Made by a program: the position numbers and the translations under genes
Notes under the pieces: generated by a model
Seen by the model: only the letters and a program-made list of their open reading frames with translations
Database searches by the model: none
Told to the model about the DNA's origin: nothing
Shown: positions 12,204 to 23,351 of the stretch, one piece after another
How the letters are laid out: each line of letters begins with the position of its first letter
Numbering within the stretch: the first letter of the stretch is position 1
NCBI GenBank assembly: GCA_965247665.1
Contig: CBDFHH010000005.1
Span: 1,302,001 to 1,366,000 of the forward strand
From: CAUZWH01 sp965247665
Lineage (GTDB): Bacteria; Pseudomonadota; Alphaproteobacteria; SHVV01
Length of the DNA: 64,000 nucleotides
Direction of reading: 5' to 3'

Positions 12204-12383
12204 AGGCGACCGCTTGCGCGGCGAAGCGAACCACCCCATCTCTGGCGTGAGATCCCGGGCACCGGCGCGACCGGCCGGAGTGAAAGTGGTCGGCACGCGA
12301 CCGGAGACGGAAGTCGGGAGCGATGCGACCGTGGCTTGTCGGTTCGGCGTCATCCTCTTGTCTCTGCAGAAGAGAGTTTCGCG

Positions 12384-14651
12384 ATGAAATGTCGACGGAT
12401 CCTTTCGACGATTGGTTCGGTCGTGATCGGCGGATTGGTCGCGGGCTGCGCGTTTCTCACGCCGCTGCCCAAGCCGACCACGGTCGAACAACGCCTGGCC
12501 GTGTTTCCCACCACGGGACTGCCCATCAGTGGTCGCGTGACCGTCCATTGGGACAGGCATCAGATCCCGTTTGTCGAAGCCGAGAGCGACGACGACGCTG
12601 CCTTCGCGTTGGGACTTGTCCACGCCCATCTGCGGCTCGGACAGATGGAAACCTTCCGTCGGATCTCGCAGGGGCGCATCGCCGAGATGGCCGGGCCGCT
12701 GGCGACGGACATCGACCACGGCTTGCGGATCATTGATTTCGGGCGTGCGTCGGCCGCAACCGAGGCCCAGCTGCCAGCCGAGACCAGGATTTGGCTCACC
12801 CGCTTCGTCGCCGGCATCAACCACTATCAACGGGTGGTGGCCGACCTCCCCTATGATTTCGACGTTCTCGGGCTCGAACGTGAGCCGTGGACGATCGCCG
12901 ACATCCTCACTTTCGGTCGTCTCGCCGGCACCGACGTCAACTGGCTGGTGTGGTTCAATTTGTTACGCCTGCGCGACCGTTCGGACTGGTCCACCCTGTG
13001 GGCGCGGCTGGTCGAAAACGGTTCGGATTCGCTGACCAGTTTCGATCCGAACGGCGACCCGGACCGGCTTGGGGAATTGCTCGGAGGTTTGAGTCGCTCG
13101 GGCAGCAACAGCGTCGCGGTAGCACCGCATCGCAGCGCGACCGGCGCCGCGATCATGGCCAACGACCCCCATCTCGGCATCTTCCTGCCCAACACCTGGC
13201 TGCTGGTCGGCATCAAGTCTCCGTCCTACCACGCGATCGGCTTCATGGTGCCGGGACTGCCGTTCTTCGCCATCGGCCGCAACCCGTGGATTGCCTGGGG
13301 CGGTACCAACATGCGGGCGGCGTCGAGCGAGCTCTACGAAGTCGACGGCCACGAAACCACCACGCGGCGCGAACGTATCGAAGTGCGCTGGTGGTTCGAC
13401 CGCGAGGTCGCTGTCCGCGAAACCGCATGGGGTCCGATCCTGTCCGACGCGCCGCAACTTGCCGACAAATCCACCCCGCCGTTCGCGCTGCGCTGGACCG
13501 GCCACATGGTGAGTGATGAAACCACCGCCATGCTCAAGGTCGCCCGGGCGCGCAGCTTTACCGAATTCCGCGAGGCGTTTTCGACCTTCGCCGTGCCCGG
13601 TCAGAACATGCTGTACGCCGACAATGAAGGAAATATAGGTCAAGTGATGGCGGTCCGCTTGCCCAATCTCAACGGCGCAAAACCGGCGGATATCATTCTG
13701 CAAGCCGACGCACGCGAAGCGATGTGGCAGGACATGCGCGGCACGAGCGAATTGCCCTTCAGCCTTAACCCCGAAAACGGTTTCCTGGTGTCGGCCAACA
13801 ACCGCCCCGCCGATACCGAGCTGCAGGTCGGCTATTTCTTTTCGCCCGACGATCGAGTCGAACGTATGACCGAGTTGCTGCGCGAAGGCGAGATCACCAT
13901 CGACGATATCAAAGCCCTGCAGCAGGACGTGTTTATGCCGTCATCGGTAGCGCTGCGCGACGCGCTCATCGCCAAAATCGACGCGTCGGGACTGGCTGAT
14001 ACGGTCAATGCCGACAGCAAACGGGCGATCGCATTGATGCGCGGCTGGGATGGCCACTACCGCCAGGACTCTCGAGGTGCGGTGGCGTTCGAGGCGTTTC
14101 GCAGCGTGTTCACGCGGTCCTTCTATTCCACTGCGCTAGGCGAAGAGGACTGGGCCGCGTTCGCCAACGTCGCCGGCATCAAGAGTTTGTTGATCGCCGA
14201 TATCCGGCGCGCCGACCCGGCCAGCCTCCGCGCCCCGCTCGAGGCCGGAACCTCGGCGGCGGCCGGGGCGGTTGCGAACTATCCGAGTTGGGGCGCGATG
14301 CACCGGCTTGGCCTTGCTCATCCGCTCTCGTTCCTGCCGCTGATCGGCGATCGCTACCGGTTCGCCGATTTTCCGATCGGCGGCAGTACCGATACTCTGA
14401 TGAAGACGGCGCACGGCGCTGCCAGCGAGCTGCATTTCACGCGCTACGGCTCGAACGCGCGCCATATCTCCGACCTGTCGGATCTCGACCGCAATTATTT
14501 CGTCCTGCTGGGTGGCCAGGATGGCCAGTTCAACAGCGCATCGTTCCTCGACCAAGCCGAACTCTGGGTCAAAGGTGGCTATATCGAGGTGCCGTTGCGG
14601 CTCGAAACCGTGTATGAGCGGTTCGCCTACCGTATCCGGCTCGGCAACTAG
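12384..14651 (+). CDS. Penicillin acylase (peptidase S45) family lipoprotein
   Basis: A 755-residue Ntn-hydrolase precursor of the penicillin G acylase/acyl-homoserine-lactone acylase family. ATG 12384 opens a signal peptide ending in the lipobox GLVAGC, so it is probably exported and lipid-anchored. The alpha chain is followed by the self-cleavage site before Ser241 in RSGSNSVAVAP, where Ser241 would become the N-terminal nucleophile of the beta chain. Family sequence continues with MANDPHLG, PGLPFFAIGRNPWIAWGGT and GQNMLYADNEGNIG. It hydrolyses amide bonds of N-acylated compounds; the actual substrate is unknown. The GH3-type synthetase gene starts 33 nt downstream on the same strand. Confidence 0.9.
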   Translation: MKCRRILSTIGSVVIGGLVAGCAFLTPLPKPTTVEQRLAVFPTTGLPISGRVTVHWDRHQIPFVEAESDDDAAFALGLVHAHLRLGQMETFRRISQGRIAEMAGPLATDIDHGLRIIDFGRASAATEAQLPAETRIWLTRFVAGINHYQRVVADLPYDFDVLGLEREPWTIADILTFGRLAGTDVNWLVWFNLLRLRDRSDWSTLWARLVENGSDSLTSFDPNGDPDRLGELLGGLSRSGSNSVAVAPHRSATGAAIMANDPHLGIFLPNTWLLVGIKSPSYHAIGFMVPGLPFFAIGRNPWIAWGGTNMRAASSELYEVDGHETTTRRERIEVRWWFDREVAVRETAWGPILSDAPQLADKSTPPFALRWTGHMVSDETTAMLKVARARSFTEFREAFSTFAVPGQNMLYADNEGNIGQVMAVRLPNLNGAKPADIILQADAREAMWQDMRGTSELPFSLNPENGFLVSANNRPADTELQVGYFFSPDDRVERMTELLREGEITIDDIKALQQDVFMPSSVALRDALIAKIDASGLADTVNADSKRAIALMRGWDGHYRQDSRGAVAFEAFRSVFTRSFYSTALGEEDWAAFANVAGIKSLLIADIRRADPASLRAPLEAGTSAAAGAVANYPSWGAMHRLGLAHPLSFLPLIGDRYRFADFPIGGSTDTLMKTAHGAASELHFTRYGSNARHISDLSDLDRNYFVLLGGQDGQFNSASFLDQAELWVKGGYIEVPLRLETVYERFAYRIRLGN

Positions 14652-14684
14652 ACTTCTTCTCGTTGCCATGCGAGCGGCGGCGCG

Positions 14685-16220
14685 ATGATCGACACCACTG
14701 CCCTGCTGCGACTGTATGCGCGATATCGCAACGGGTGCTTGCGGCGCCAGCACACGGCGCAGGAGCAGGAGCGCCAGTTGCTTGGCCTTGTCCGGCATGC
14801 GCGCAACACGCGATTCGGGTGCGACCACGACTTCGCATCGATCACCGACGTGCCGACGTTTCAGCAGCGCGTGCCGTTGCGCCGGTTCGAAGACAGTTGG
14901 GACGCCTATTGGCGCCACGACTTTCCGGTCCTTCGCGACGTGAGCTGGCCGGGAACGATTCCCTTTTTCGCCGTTACCTCGGGCACGACGACCGGCCGCA
15001 CCAAGTACATCCCGCTCTCGAAGGCGATGATGGCCGCCAACGAAAAGGCGGTGTTGGATCTTTACACCCACCACATCACTAACCGACCGCGTTCGCGCAT
15101 CTTCGCCGGCAAGAGTTTCTTACTCGGTGGCAGCACGGCGTTGGTGGCGCAGGCGCCGGGCATTTACAGCGGCGACCTCAGCGGAATCGCCGCGCACGAA
15201 ATGCGCTGGTGGGTTCGGTGGCGCTACTTCCCGCCCGATGACATCGGCCGTATTGCGGACTGGGAGCAGAAGGTCGACGCCATCGTCACGAGCATCGAAC
15301 GGGAGGACATCCGCAATGTCAGCGGCACGCCGAGCTGGTTGCTGATTCTGTTCGACCGGCTCGACGAGCTCCACCCCGGGCGCGGCGGACGCCTCACCGA
15401 TCATTTCCCCAATCTGGAAATGCTGGTCCATGGCGGCGTCAACTTCAGGCCCTACCGCCGCCGCTTCGCCGAGCTTCTTGATGGGAACCACGCCGAGACG
15501 CGCGAAGTCTACGCCGCGAGCGAGGGCTATTTCGCCAATGCCGACCGCGGCGACGGGCAGGGGATGCGGCTGATCGTGGACAACGGGCTGTTTTACGAGT
15601 TCGTCGAAGCCGATGCGTTGGACGACGCGAATCCGGGGCGGCGTTGGCTCGGCGATGTCGAGACTGGCGTGAACTACGCGATTGTCGTCAGCACCTGTGC
15701 CGGCCTGTGGGGACACGTCGTCGGCGACATCGTCACGTTTACCGATCTCGATCCGCCGCGAGTGCTGGTGACCGGGCGTACCTCGTACATGCTCTCGGCG
15801 TTTGGCGAGCATGTCATCGAGGAAGAGATCGCCGCGGCCGTGGCCAGCGCTGCGACGGCGATCGGGAAAGACGTCAGCGACTACTCGGTGGCACCGGCGT
15901 TCCCTGCCGCAGCCGGCGATCTTGGCGGTCACGTCTATATCATCGAATTTACGCGCGATGTGCCCAGCGCCGAAGCGCTCAAGCGCTTTGCCGAGCTGCT
16001 CGATCAGTCACTGTCGGAGACCAACGAGGACTATGCCGCCCACCGTGCCGGCGGCTATGGGCTGAACGCGCCACGGGTACACGCCGTGGCGGCGGGTACC
16101 TTCGCCGCCTGGATGAAGAAACGCGGTCAACTCGGTGGTCAGCACAAGGTGCCCCGCATTGTCAACGACGCCGAGTTGTTCGACGACCTCAGGGATTTCG
16201 CAGGAATAGGCGACAATTAG
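14685..16220 (+). CDS. GH3-type acyl-acid amido synthetase
   Basis: A 511-residue member of the GH3 branch of adenylate-forming enzymes, best known from plant jasmonate and auxin conjugation and also found in some bacteria. The ATP-binding motif TSGTTTGRTKYIPLS begins near residue 97. Further motifs are LVHGGVNFRPYRRRF, the motif-2-like region ETREVYAASEGYFA, and the C-terminal hinge after VTGRTSYMLSAFGEHV. It is expected to activate a carboxylate as acyl-AMP and transfer it to an amine such as an amino acid. It follows the acylase gene by 33 nt, suggesting a shared transcript. Confidence 0.85.
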   Translation: MIDTTALLRLYARYRNGCLRRQHTAQEQERQLLGLVRHARNTRFGCDHDFASITDVPTFQQRVPLRRFEDSWDAYWRHDFPVLRDVSWPGTIPFFAVTSGTTTGRTKYIPLSKAMMAANEKAVLDLYTHHITNRPRSRIFAGKSFLLGGSTALVAQAPGIYSGDLSGIAAHEMRWWVRWRYFPPDDIGRIADWEQKVDAIVTSIEREDIRNVSGTPSWLLILFDRLDELHPGRGGRLTDHFPNLEMLVHGGVNFRPYRRRFAELLDGNHAETREVYAASEGYFANADRGDGQGMRLIVDNGLFYEFVEADALDDANPGRRWLGDVETGVNYAIVVSTCAGLWGHVVGDIVTFTDLDPPRVLVTGRTSYMLSAFGEHVIEEEIAAAVASAATAIGKDVSDYSVAPAFPAAAGDLGGHVYIIEFTRDVPSAEALKRFAELLDQSLSETNEDYAAHRAGGYGLNAPRVHAVAAGTFAAWMKKRGQLGGQHKVPRIVNDAELFDDLRDFAGIGDN

Positions 16221-16273
16221 CGGCGTCGCGCCGCGTCCGGAAGCTCGGGCCCAGCCCGGCCCCGCCTGTTCGA

Positions 16274-16349
16274 TGGTGGGCGATGCTGGACTTGAACCAG
16301 CGACCTCTCGCATGTGAAACGAGCGCTCTACCAGCTGAGCTAATCGCCC
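16274..16349 (-). tRNA. tRNA-Val (CAC)
   Basis: A complete 76-nt cloverleaf on the minus strand: acceptor GGGCGAT pairs with ATCGCCC followed by A and an encoded CCA. The anticodon stem CTCGT/GCGAG closes the loop TTCACAT, giving anticodon CAC. The D arm contains AGCTCAGCTGGTAGAGC and the T arm GGTTCAAGTCC. Confidence 0.97.
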
Positions 16350-16380
16350 GTCGGAAGCGGGTCGCGTGCGACGTCCGCCG

Positions 16381-16409
16381 GATGTAGTTGCCGCTGCCGA
16401 GCGAGTCAA
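16381..16409 (-). promoter_or_regulatory. Probable promoter of tRNA-Val
   Basis: On the minus strand TTGACT (16404-16409) is followed after exactly 17 nt by TACATC (16381-16386), about 30 nt before the tRNA 5' end. The -35 is good and the -10 weak. Confidence 0.45.
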
Positions 16410-16436
16410 GCGGCCGTTCAGGTGATCATGCCGAAC

Positions 16437-17105
16437 TCACTCCAACCGGGCGATCGCGCGCGGCAATTCGTCAAAACCGGCGATTTCGATATCGGCGCCG
16501 GCCTGACGCGCCCGCTCGATATCGTAGCCGTAGCCGACGATGATCACGGGAACGCCGGCACCGCGCGCCGCCTCGACGTCGGCGACGCTGTCGCCGACCA
16601 TCACCGCCTGAGAGGCCCGGCACCCGACCGCATCCAGCGTTGCTTCGATGTGGCGCGGGTGAGGCTTGCGCACGTCGAGGCTGTCGCCGCCCAGCAAGGC
16701 GTCGAACCAATGCAGCAGATCGAGCTTTTCGAGCAGGCGCTGGGCCAAGCCGTGTGGTTTGTTGGTGCATATGGCGAGTTTCCTGCCGCCGTCGCGCAGC
16801 GCGGACAACGTGTCGGCGACGCCCGGGTAGGGCCGGCTACCCCCGCTCAGGCGAGCGTCGTAGATTGCGAGGAAATCGGGCAACCAGGCTTCGATCTCGT
16901 TGTCGCTGAGGCCCTCGCCCGTAAGCGCGAAACCGGTGCGCATCAAGCCGCGCGCGCCGCCACTGACCAGGTTGCGCATACGGTCCAGCGCCAGCGTGTC
17001 GCGCCCGGCGCGTTTAAGCACTGCGTTGAGCGCACCGACCAGATCCGGTGCGGTATCGATCAGGGTGCCGTCGAGATCGAACAGCACCGCCGTGACCATC
17101 GTCAT
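16437..17105 (-). CDS. gph: Phosphoglycolate phosphatase-type HAD hydrolase
   Basis: A 222-residue HAD phosphatase. The nucleophile motif FDLDGTLIDTAPDL has Asp10 and Asp12. Motif 2 is AICTNKP, motif 3 the Lys in DVRKPHP, and motif 4 MVGDSVADVEAARGAGVP. Length and cap type match Gph, which removes 2-phosphoglycolate produced by DNA repair or oxygenase reactions. The frame runs upstream to 17342, but ATG 17105 is the first start at the right family position. The gene is divergent from glmU. Confidence 0.88.
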   Translation of the reverse strand: MTMVTAVLFDLDGTLIDTAPDLVGALNAVLKRAGRDTLALDRMRNLVSGGARGLMRTGFALTGEGLSDNEIEAWLPDFLAIYDARLSGGSRPYPGVADTLSALRDGGRKLAICTNKPHGLAQRLLEKLDLLHWFDALLGGDSLDVRKPHPRHIEATLDAVGCRASQAVMVGDSVADVEAARGAGVPVIIVGYGYDIERARQAGADIEIAGFDELPRAIARLE

Positions 17106-17292
17106 GTCAGTCGGCACCTTGCGGGGGTATGATCGCGCTGAAGCCATGGGCGCACATGATGGTGATGGTGAAAAATCTGGTAGGAAAACGTGACTTGGCC
17201 CGACCACGGCCGTTATGGCAGGTTCCGCGCGCCCGGGCCAGCCGCGCCTCCGTTTCCGTCGCACCGACCACAAGAACGACGCCGATCCATTG

Positions 17293-18747
17293 ATGCCCAA
17301 ACAACCTTTCGCAGCGGTCATTCTGGCTGCCGGCCGGGGCAAACGGATGCAATCCGTCTATCCCAAGGTGCTGCACCCCGTGGCCGGACGGCCGATGATT
17401 GCCTATGCGGTCGACCTCGTTCGCCGGCTGCGGCCATCGCGCACCGTGGTCGTCGTCGGCCGCAACATGGACGCCGTCGCCGCAGCAATCGCGCCCTGCA
17501 CGATCGCGATTCAAGATCTGCCGCGCGGCACCGGCGACGCGGTTCTCTCCGCGCGCAGCGCGCTGCGCGGCTTCAATGGCGACGTTCTGGTCGCCTTCGG
17601 GGACACACCGTTGCTGACCATTGCGACGATGCGGCGCATCCTGGCCGCCCGTCGCGAGCGCATCGGTCGCAAGCTTCCAGCGATCGTCGTCCTCGGCATG
17701 CGGCCGGACCACCCCGGCGCTTACGGCCGTTTGGTTACCGCGGCCGATGGAGCGCTCGAGGCGATCGTCGAATATCGCGACGCAACTCCGGCTCAGCGCC
17801 GCATCGGCCTGTGCAACTCCGGGGTCATGGCGGTAGATGGCCGGCACCTGTTCAAGTTGCTCGGGCGAGTCGGGACCGACAACGCCCTGGGCGAGATCCA
17901 CCTCACCGACATCGTCGGCATTGCCCGCGCGCAGGGGCTGTCATGCGCGGTTGTCGAAGGCACGGCTGACGAGTTGCTCGGCGTCAATTCGCGCGCCGAG
18001 CTGGCGGCGGCCGAAGCGATCCTGCAGCGCCGCCTGCGAGACAAGGCGATGGCCGGCGGCGTCACCATGCTTGACCCCGAATCGGTCACGCTCAGCTTCG
18101 ATACCAGGCTCGGCCGCGACGTCGTGATCGAGCCGAACGTCTTCTTCGGTCCCGGCGTCCGCGTCGGCGACGACGTGACGATCAAGGCCTTCAGTCACCT
18201 CGAGCACGCGACCATAGCCGGCGGCGCCACGGTCGGGCCCTACGCCCGGTTGCGCCCCGGTGCCGAGATCGGCGCCGACGCCCATATCGGCAACTTCGTC
18301 GAAGTGAAAGAATCGCAAATCGAGCCCGGCGCCAAGGTCAGCCACCTCACCTATATCGGCGATGCCCGGGTAGGCCGCGGCGCCAATATCGGCGCCGGCA
18401 CCATCACCTGCAACTATGACGGCTTTCGCAAGTCGCACACCGACATCGGTGCCGGCGCCTTCGTCGGATCGAACAGCTCGCTGGTGGCCCCGGTCAAGAT
18501 CGGCGATGGCGCGGTGGTTGGCGCCGGCAGCGTGATCACCCGGGACGTGGCCGAGAACGCGCTCGACCTCACCCGCGCGCCGCAGCGGAACGTGGCCGGC
18601 TGGGCTCAGCGCAACCGGAAATCCAAGGCTCAGGCCGAGCCCGGCAACGATCGCCTCCAGGCCGCCAAGAGCAAGGCGGCGAAACGCAAAAAACCGGCGC
18701 TCCGTCGGCGCGGCAGCGCAGCGGCGGCGATGGCGAAGGAAAGCTAG
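17293..18747 (+). CDS. glmU: Bifunctional N-acetylglucosamine-1-phosphate uridyltransferase / glucosamine-1-phosphate acetyltransferase GlmU
   Basis: A 484-residue enzyme making UDP-GlcNAc for peptidoglycan and LPS. The N-terminal uridyltransferase has ILAAGRGKRM (residues 10-19) and RGTGDAVLSAR. The C-terminal left-handed beta-helix starts near 250 with hexapeptide repeats such as VGPYARLRPGAEIG, NFVEVKES and GANIGAGTITCNYDG, the acetyltransferase region. After the usual end there is a tail of roughly 45 residues rich in Lys, Arg and Ala. ATG 17293 is preferred over the upstream frame start at 17215. glmS follows after 6 nt, making a UDP-GlcNAc operon. Confidence 0.96.
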   Translation: MPKQPFAAVILAAGRGKRMQSVYPKVLHPVAGRPMIAYAVDLVRRLRPSRTVVVVGRNMDAVAAAIAPCTIAIQDLPRGTGDAVLSARSALRGFNGDVLVAFGDTPLLTIATMRRILAARRERIGRKLPAIVVLGMRPDHPGAYGRLVTAADGALEAIVEYRDATPAQRRIGLCNSGVMAVDGRHLFKLLGRVGTDNALGEIHLTDIVGIARAQGLSCAVVEGTADELLGVNSRAELAAAEAILQRRLRDKAMAGGVTMLDPESVTLSFDTRLGRDVVIEPNVFFGPGVRVGDDVTIKAFSHLEHATIAGGATVGPYARLRPGAEIGADAHIGNFVEVKESQIEPGAKVSHLTYIGDARVGRGANIGAGTITCNYDGFRKSHTDIGAGAFVGSNSSLVAPVKIGDGAVVGAGSVITRDVAENALDLTRAPQRNVAGWAQRNRKSKAQAEPGNDRLQAAKSKAAKRKKPALRRRGSAAAAMAKES

Positions 18748-18753
18748 GAGGTC

Positions 18754-20577
<1,824 letters not shown>

Positions 20578-20585
20578 GTCGGACG

Positions 20586-20603
20586 GCGCGGATCGAGCCG
20601 CGC
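20586..20603 (+). terminator. Hairpin after glmS
   Basis: GCGCGG (20586-20591) and CCGCGC (20598-20603) form a perfect 6-bp stem with a 6-nt loop, 9 nt after the glmS stop. Only a weak T-rich stretch follows, so it may be a partial terminator or a processing site. Confidence 0.35.
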
Positions 20604-20628
20604 TGATTTGGTTCAGACATCGACGCCC

Positions 20629-21852
20629 ATGACCGAGCGCCAACAGGCGGTGTGGCGCACCGCTGCCTTCGTGATTGTCAGCGGCGCATTGATCGCCGCG
20701 CTCAATTTCGGCTTGCGCGGCAGCTTTGGCTTGTTCCAGCGACCGATGATGGAAGCGCTGACCTGGACCTCGGCGACCTTCTCGTGGGCGCTCGCGATCC
20801 AGAATCTACTATGGGGGTTCGGCCAGCCCTTTGCCGGCGCCATCGCCGACAAGTTCGGCACGGCGCGGGTGATCGTCGGCGGCACGCTCATATACTCCCT
20901 CGGCCTCTACTTCACCTCGCTCACGACCACCGCCTTCGAGTTCATTGTCAGCGGCGGCATCCTGGTTGGGCTCGGGGCATCGACCACCGGGCTCGGCGTG
21001 ATCCTGTCGGCCGTTGGCCGCGCCGTCAGCGAGAGCCGGCGCAGCTTTGCGATGGGGATTGCCACCGCCGGCAACTCGTTGGGCCAGTTCGCCGTCGTCG
21101 CGGTTGGCCACAGCCTGATCGACGGCTTCGGCTGGCAGACCACGGCGCTGCTATTCGCCGGAATGGCGCTGATCATGATCCCGCTGGCGCTGCCGTTCGC
21201 CGGCAATCGCGGCGAAAGCGGAACGGTCGATCTTGCCGGCGAGGAGGGACGCACCCTTCTGGCGACCCTCAACGATGCCTGGCGCCAGCGCAGCTACGTG
21301 TTGCTAACGGTCGGCTTTTTCGTATGCGGTTTCCATGTTGCCTTCATCGTCGTCCACCTGCCGGCCTATCTCGAAGATCGCGGGCTGAGCTCGTTCTGGG
21401 GCGCGTGGGCATTGGCGGCAATTGGTTTTGCCAATCTTTTCGGCGCCTTCGGCTCGGGCGTGCTCGGCGGTATCTACTCGAAGCGGCTGTTGCTCAGCGG
21501 TATCTACTTCGCGCGCTCGGTCGCGATCCTCGCGCTGATCACCCTGCCGGCGACGCCGGCCGTCGTAATGGCCGCGAGCGTTGCCATCGGCCTCCTGTGG
21601 CTCAGCACGGTGCCGCTAACCAGCGGCCTGGTGGCCGTGATGTTCGGAACACGCTACATGGCCACGCTGGTGGGGGTCGTCACCGCGAGCCATCAGGTCG
21701 GCGCCTTCTTCGGCGTGCTGCTCGGCGGCTACATCCGCGACACGACCGGTTCGTATGACCTGCTGTGGTGGATGGGGATTGCTTTGGGAATATTTGCCGG
21801 GCTGATTCACTTGCCGATCCGCGAACAACGGTTGGCCCCGGCCGCGGCCTAG
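20629..21852 (+). CDS. MFS transporter
   Basis: A 407-residue, 12-helix major facilitator family permease of the inner membrane. The loop after helix 2 reads GAIADKFGTARVIVGG, the family's GxxxDRxG-like motif. Helices 1-6 and 7-12 are separated by a charged loop (GNRGESGTVDLAGEEGR). It resembles oxalate/monocarboxylate-type MFS proteins, but the substrate cannot be read. ATG 20629 is preferred to the TTG at 20608. The glutathione reductase gene follows closely. Confidence 0.85.
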   Translation: MTERQQAVWRTAAFVIVSGALIAALNFGLRGSFGLFQRPMMEALTWTSATFSWALAIQNLLWGFGQPFAGAIADKFGTARVIVGGTLIYSLGLYFTSLTTTAFEFIVSGGILVGLGASTTGLGVILSAVGRAVSESRRSFAMGIATAGNSLGQFAVVAVGHSLIDGFGWQTTALLFAGMALIMIPLALPFAGNRGESGTVDLAGEEGRTLLATLNDAWRQRSYVLLTVGFFVCGFHVAFIVVHLPAYLEDRGLSSFWGAWALAAIGFANLFGAFGSGVLGGIYSKRLLLSGIYFARSVAILALITLPATPAVVMAASVAIGLLWLSTVPLTSGLVAVMFGTRYMATLVGVVTASHQVGAFFGVLLGGYIRDTTGSYDLLWWMGIALGIFAGLIHLPIREQRLAPAAA

Positions 21853-21869
21853 AAATCGCGAGGGAGGGG

Positions 21870-23249
21870 ATGACCAACTACGATTACGATTTCTTCGTTG
21901 TCGGCTGCGGCTCCGGGGGTGTGCGCGCTGCTCGCATCGCCGCCACCCACGGGGCCAAGGTCGCGGTGTGCGAAGAGCGCTATCTCGGCGGCACCTGCGT
22001 CAATGTCGGTTGCATACCCAAAAAGCTCCTGGTCTACGCCTCGCACTTTCGGGACGATTTCGAGGATGCCGCCGGGTTTGGCTGGACGGTCGGCGAATCC
22101 AGCTTCGATTGGTCGCGCCTGATCGCCAATAAAAACCGGGAGATCGAACGCCTCAACGGCGTCTACGAACGTTTGCTCGCCAATGCCGGCGCGGAGCTGA
22201 TCTGGGGCCGCGGCGTGCTGGTCGACGAACACACGGTCGAGATCGAAGGCAAACGCTTCACCGCCGAACGCATCCTCATCGCCACCGGCGGCTGGCCCTC
22301 GGTGCCCGATCTCCCCGGGCGCGAGCACGTCGTCACCTCGAACGAAGCGTTCTATCTCGAACGTCCTCCCAAACGGGCGATGGTGGTCGGGGGTGGCTAC
22401 ATCGCGGTCGAATTCGTCGGCATCTTTCACGGGCTTGGGGTCGACGTGGTCCAGCTCTATCGCGGGCCGCTATTCCTGCGCGGCTTCGATGACGATGTGC
22501 GCCGGCACATTGCCGACGAATACCAAGCCAAGGGCATCGACCTCCGCTTCAACACCGAAATCGCGAGCATCGAAAAGAACGGCGACGGCTATGCTGTCGT
22601 GCTCGACGACGGCAACCGCGTCGACGTCGATCTGGTGATGTACGCCACCGGCCGGCGGCCGCTCACCGCCGGCCTCGGCCTCGACAGGGCCGGCGTCGAG
22701 CTCGACGACAATGGCGCGATCAAGGTCGACGACGACTGGCAGACTTCGATGCCGCATATCTACGCCATCGGCGACGTGATCGACCGCATCCAGCTCACCC
22801 CGGTAGCGCTGAACGAGGGCCACATACTGGCCGACCGGCTGTTCGGTGAACCCAATCGCGACATGAGCTACGAAAACGTGCCGTCGGCCGTGTTCAGCCA
22901 GCCGCCGATCGGAACGGTCGGATTGACCGAAGCACGGGCGCGAGAGACGTACGGCGACGTCCATATCTACAAATCCAGTTTTGCCGCGCTGAAGAACACG
23001 CTGTCGGGGCGCCAGGAGAAGACCTTCATGAAGCTGATCGTCGATCCCGCCAGCGACCGCGTGGTCGGCATCCATATGGTCGGTCCCGAAGCGGGCGAGA
23101 TCATCCAGGGCTTTGCCGTCGCGGTGAGGGCCGGGGCCACCAAGCACCAGTTCGACACAACGATCGGCATCCATCCGACCTCGGCGGAGGAGTTCGTGAC
23201 GATGCGTGAGCGCTACCAGCCGCTATGGGAGGCGGAAGCGGCGGAATAG
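21870..23249 (+). CDS. gor: Glutathione-disulfide reductase
   Basis: A 459-residue FAD/NADPH disulfide reductase. The FAD motif is VVGCGSGGVRAAR, and the redox pair is Cys43/Cys48 in GGTCVNVGCIPKK. The NADPH motif VVGGGYIAVEFVGIF is near 170, followed by the FAD-binding IYAIGDVIDRIQLTPVA. The C-terminal active-site His-Glu motif is HPTSAEEFVTMR. ATG 21870 follows AGGGAGGG, which fixes the start. It keeps glutathione reduced, which fits the CGFS glutaredoxin and GST genes elsewhere in the window. Confidence 0.93.
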   Translation: MTNYDYDFFVVGCGSGGVRAARIAATHGAKVAVCEERYLGGTCVNVGCIPKKLLVYASHFRDDFEDAAGFGWTVGESSFDWSRLIANKNREIERLNGVYERLLANAGAELIWGRGVLVDEHTVEIEGKRFTAERILIATGGWPSVPDLPGREHVVTSNEAFYLERPPKRAMVVGGGYIAVEFVGIFHGLGVDVVQLYRGPLFLRGFDDDVRRHIADEYQAKGIDLRFNTEIASIEKNGDGYAVVLDDGNRVDVDLVMYATGRRPLTAGLGLDRAGVELDDNGAIKVDDDWQTSMPHIYAIGDVIDRIQLTPVALNEGHILADRLFGEPNRDMSYENVPSAVFSQPPIGTVGLTEARARETYGDVHIYKSSFAALKNTLSGRQEKTFMKLIVDPASDRVVGIHMVGPEAGEIIQGFAVAVRAGATKHQFDTTIGIHPTSAEEFVTMRERYQPLWEAEAAE

Positions 23250-23293
23250 CGACGATCTGCGTCCCAAATCCCGACCGATCGGCGGCATTGTCC

Positions 23294-23322
23294 TTGGCAA
23301 ACCGCGGTCGGCGGCGTATACC
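23294..23322 (+). promoter_or_regulatory. Probable sigma-70 promoter of the DAHP synthase gene
   Basis: TTGGCA (23294-23299) and TATACC (23317-23322) are 17 nt apart and end 29 nt before the ATG at 23352. Confidence 0.55.
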
Positions 23323-23351
23323 CCGGGTCGTTTAGGCAGGAAGCGAAAGTG

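Noticed and set aside
20586..20603. Classical intrinsic terminator after glmS
   Set aside because: The stem is only 6 bp and no proper U tract follows, so it is listed only as a weak hairpin.
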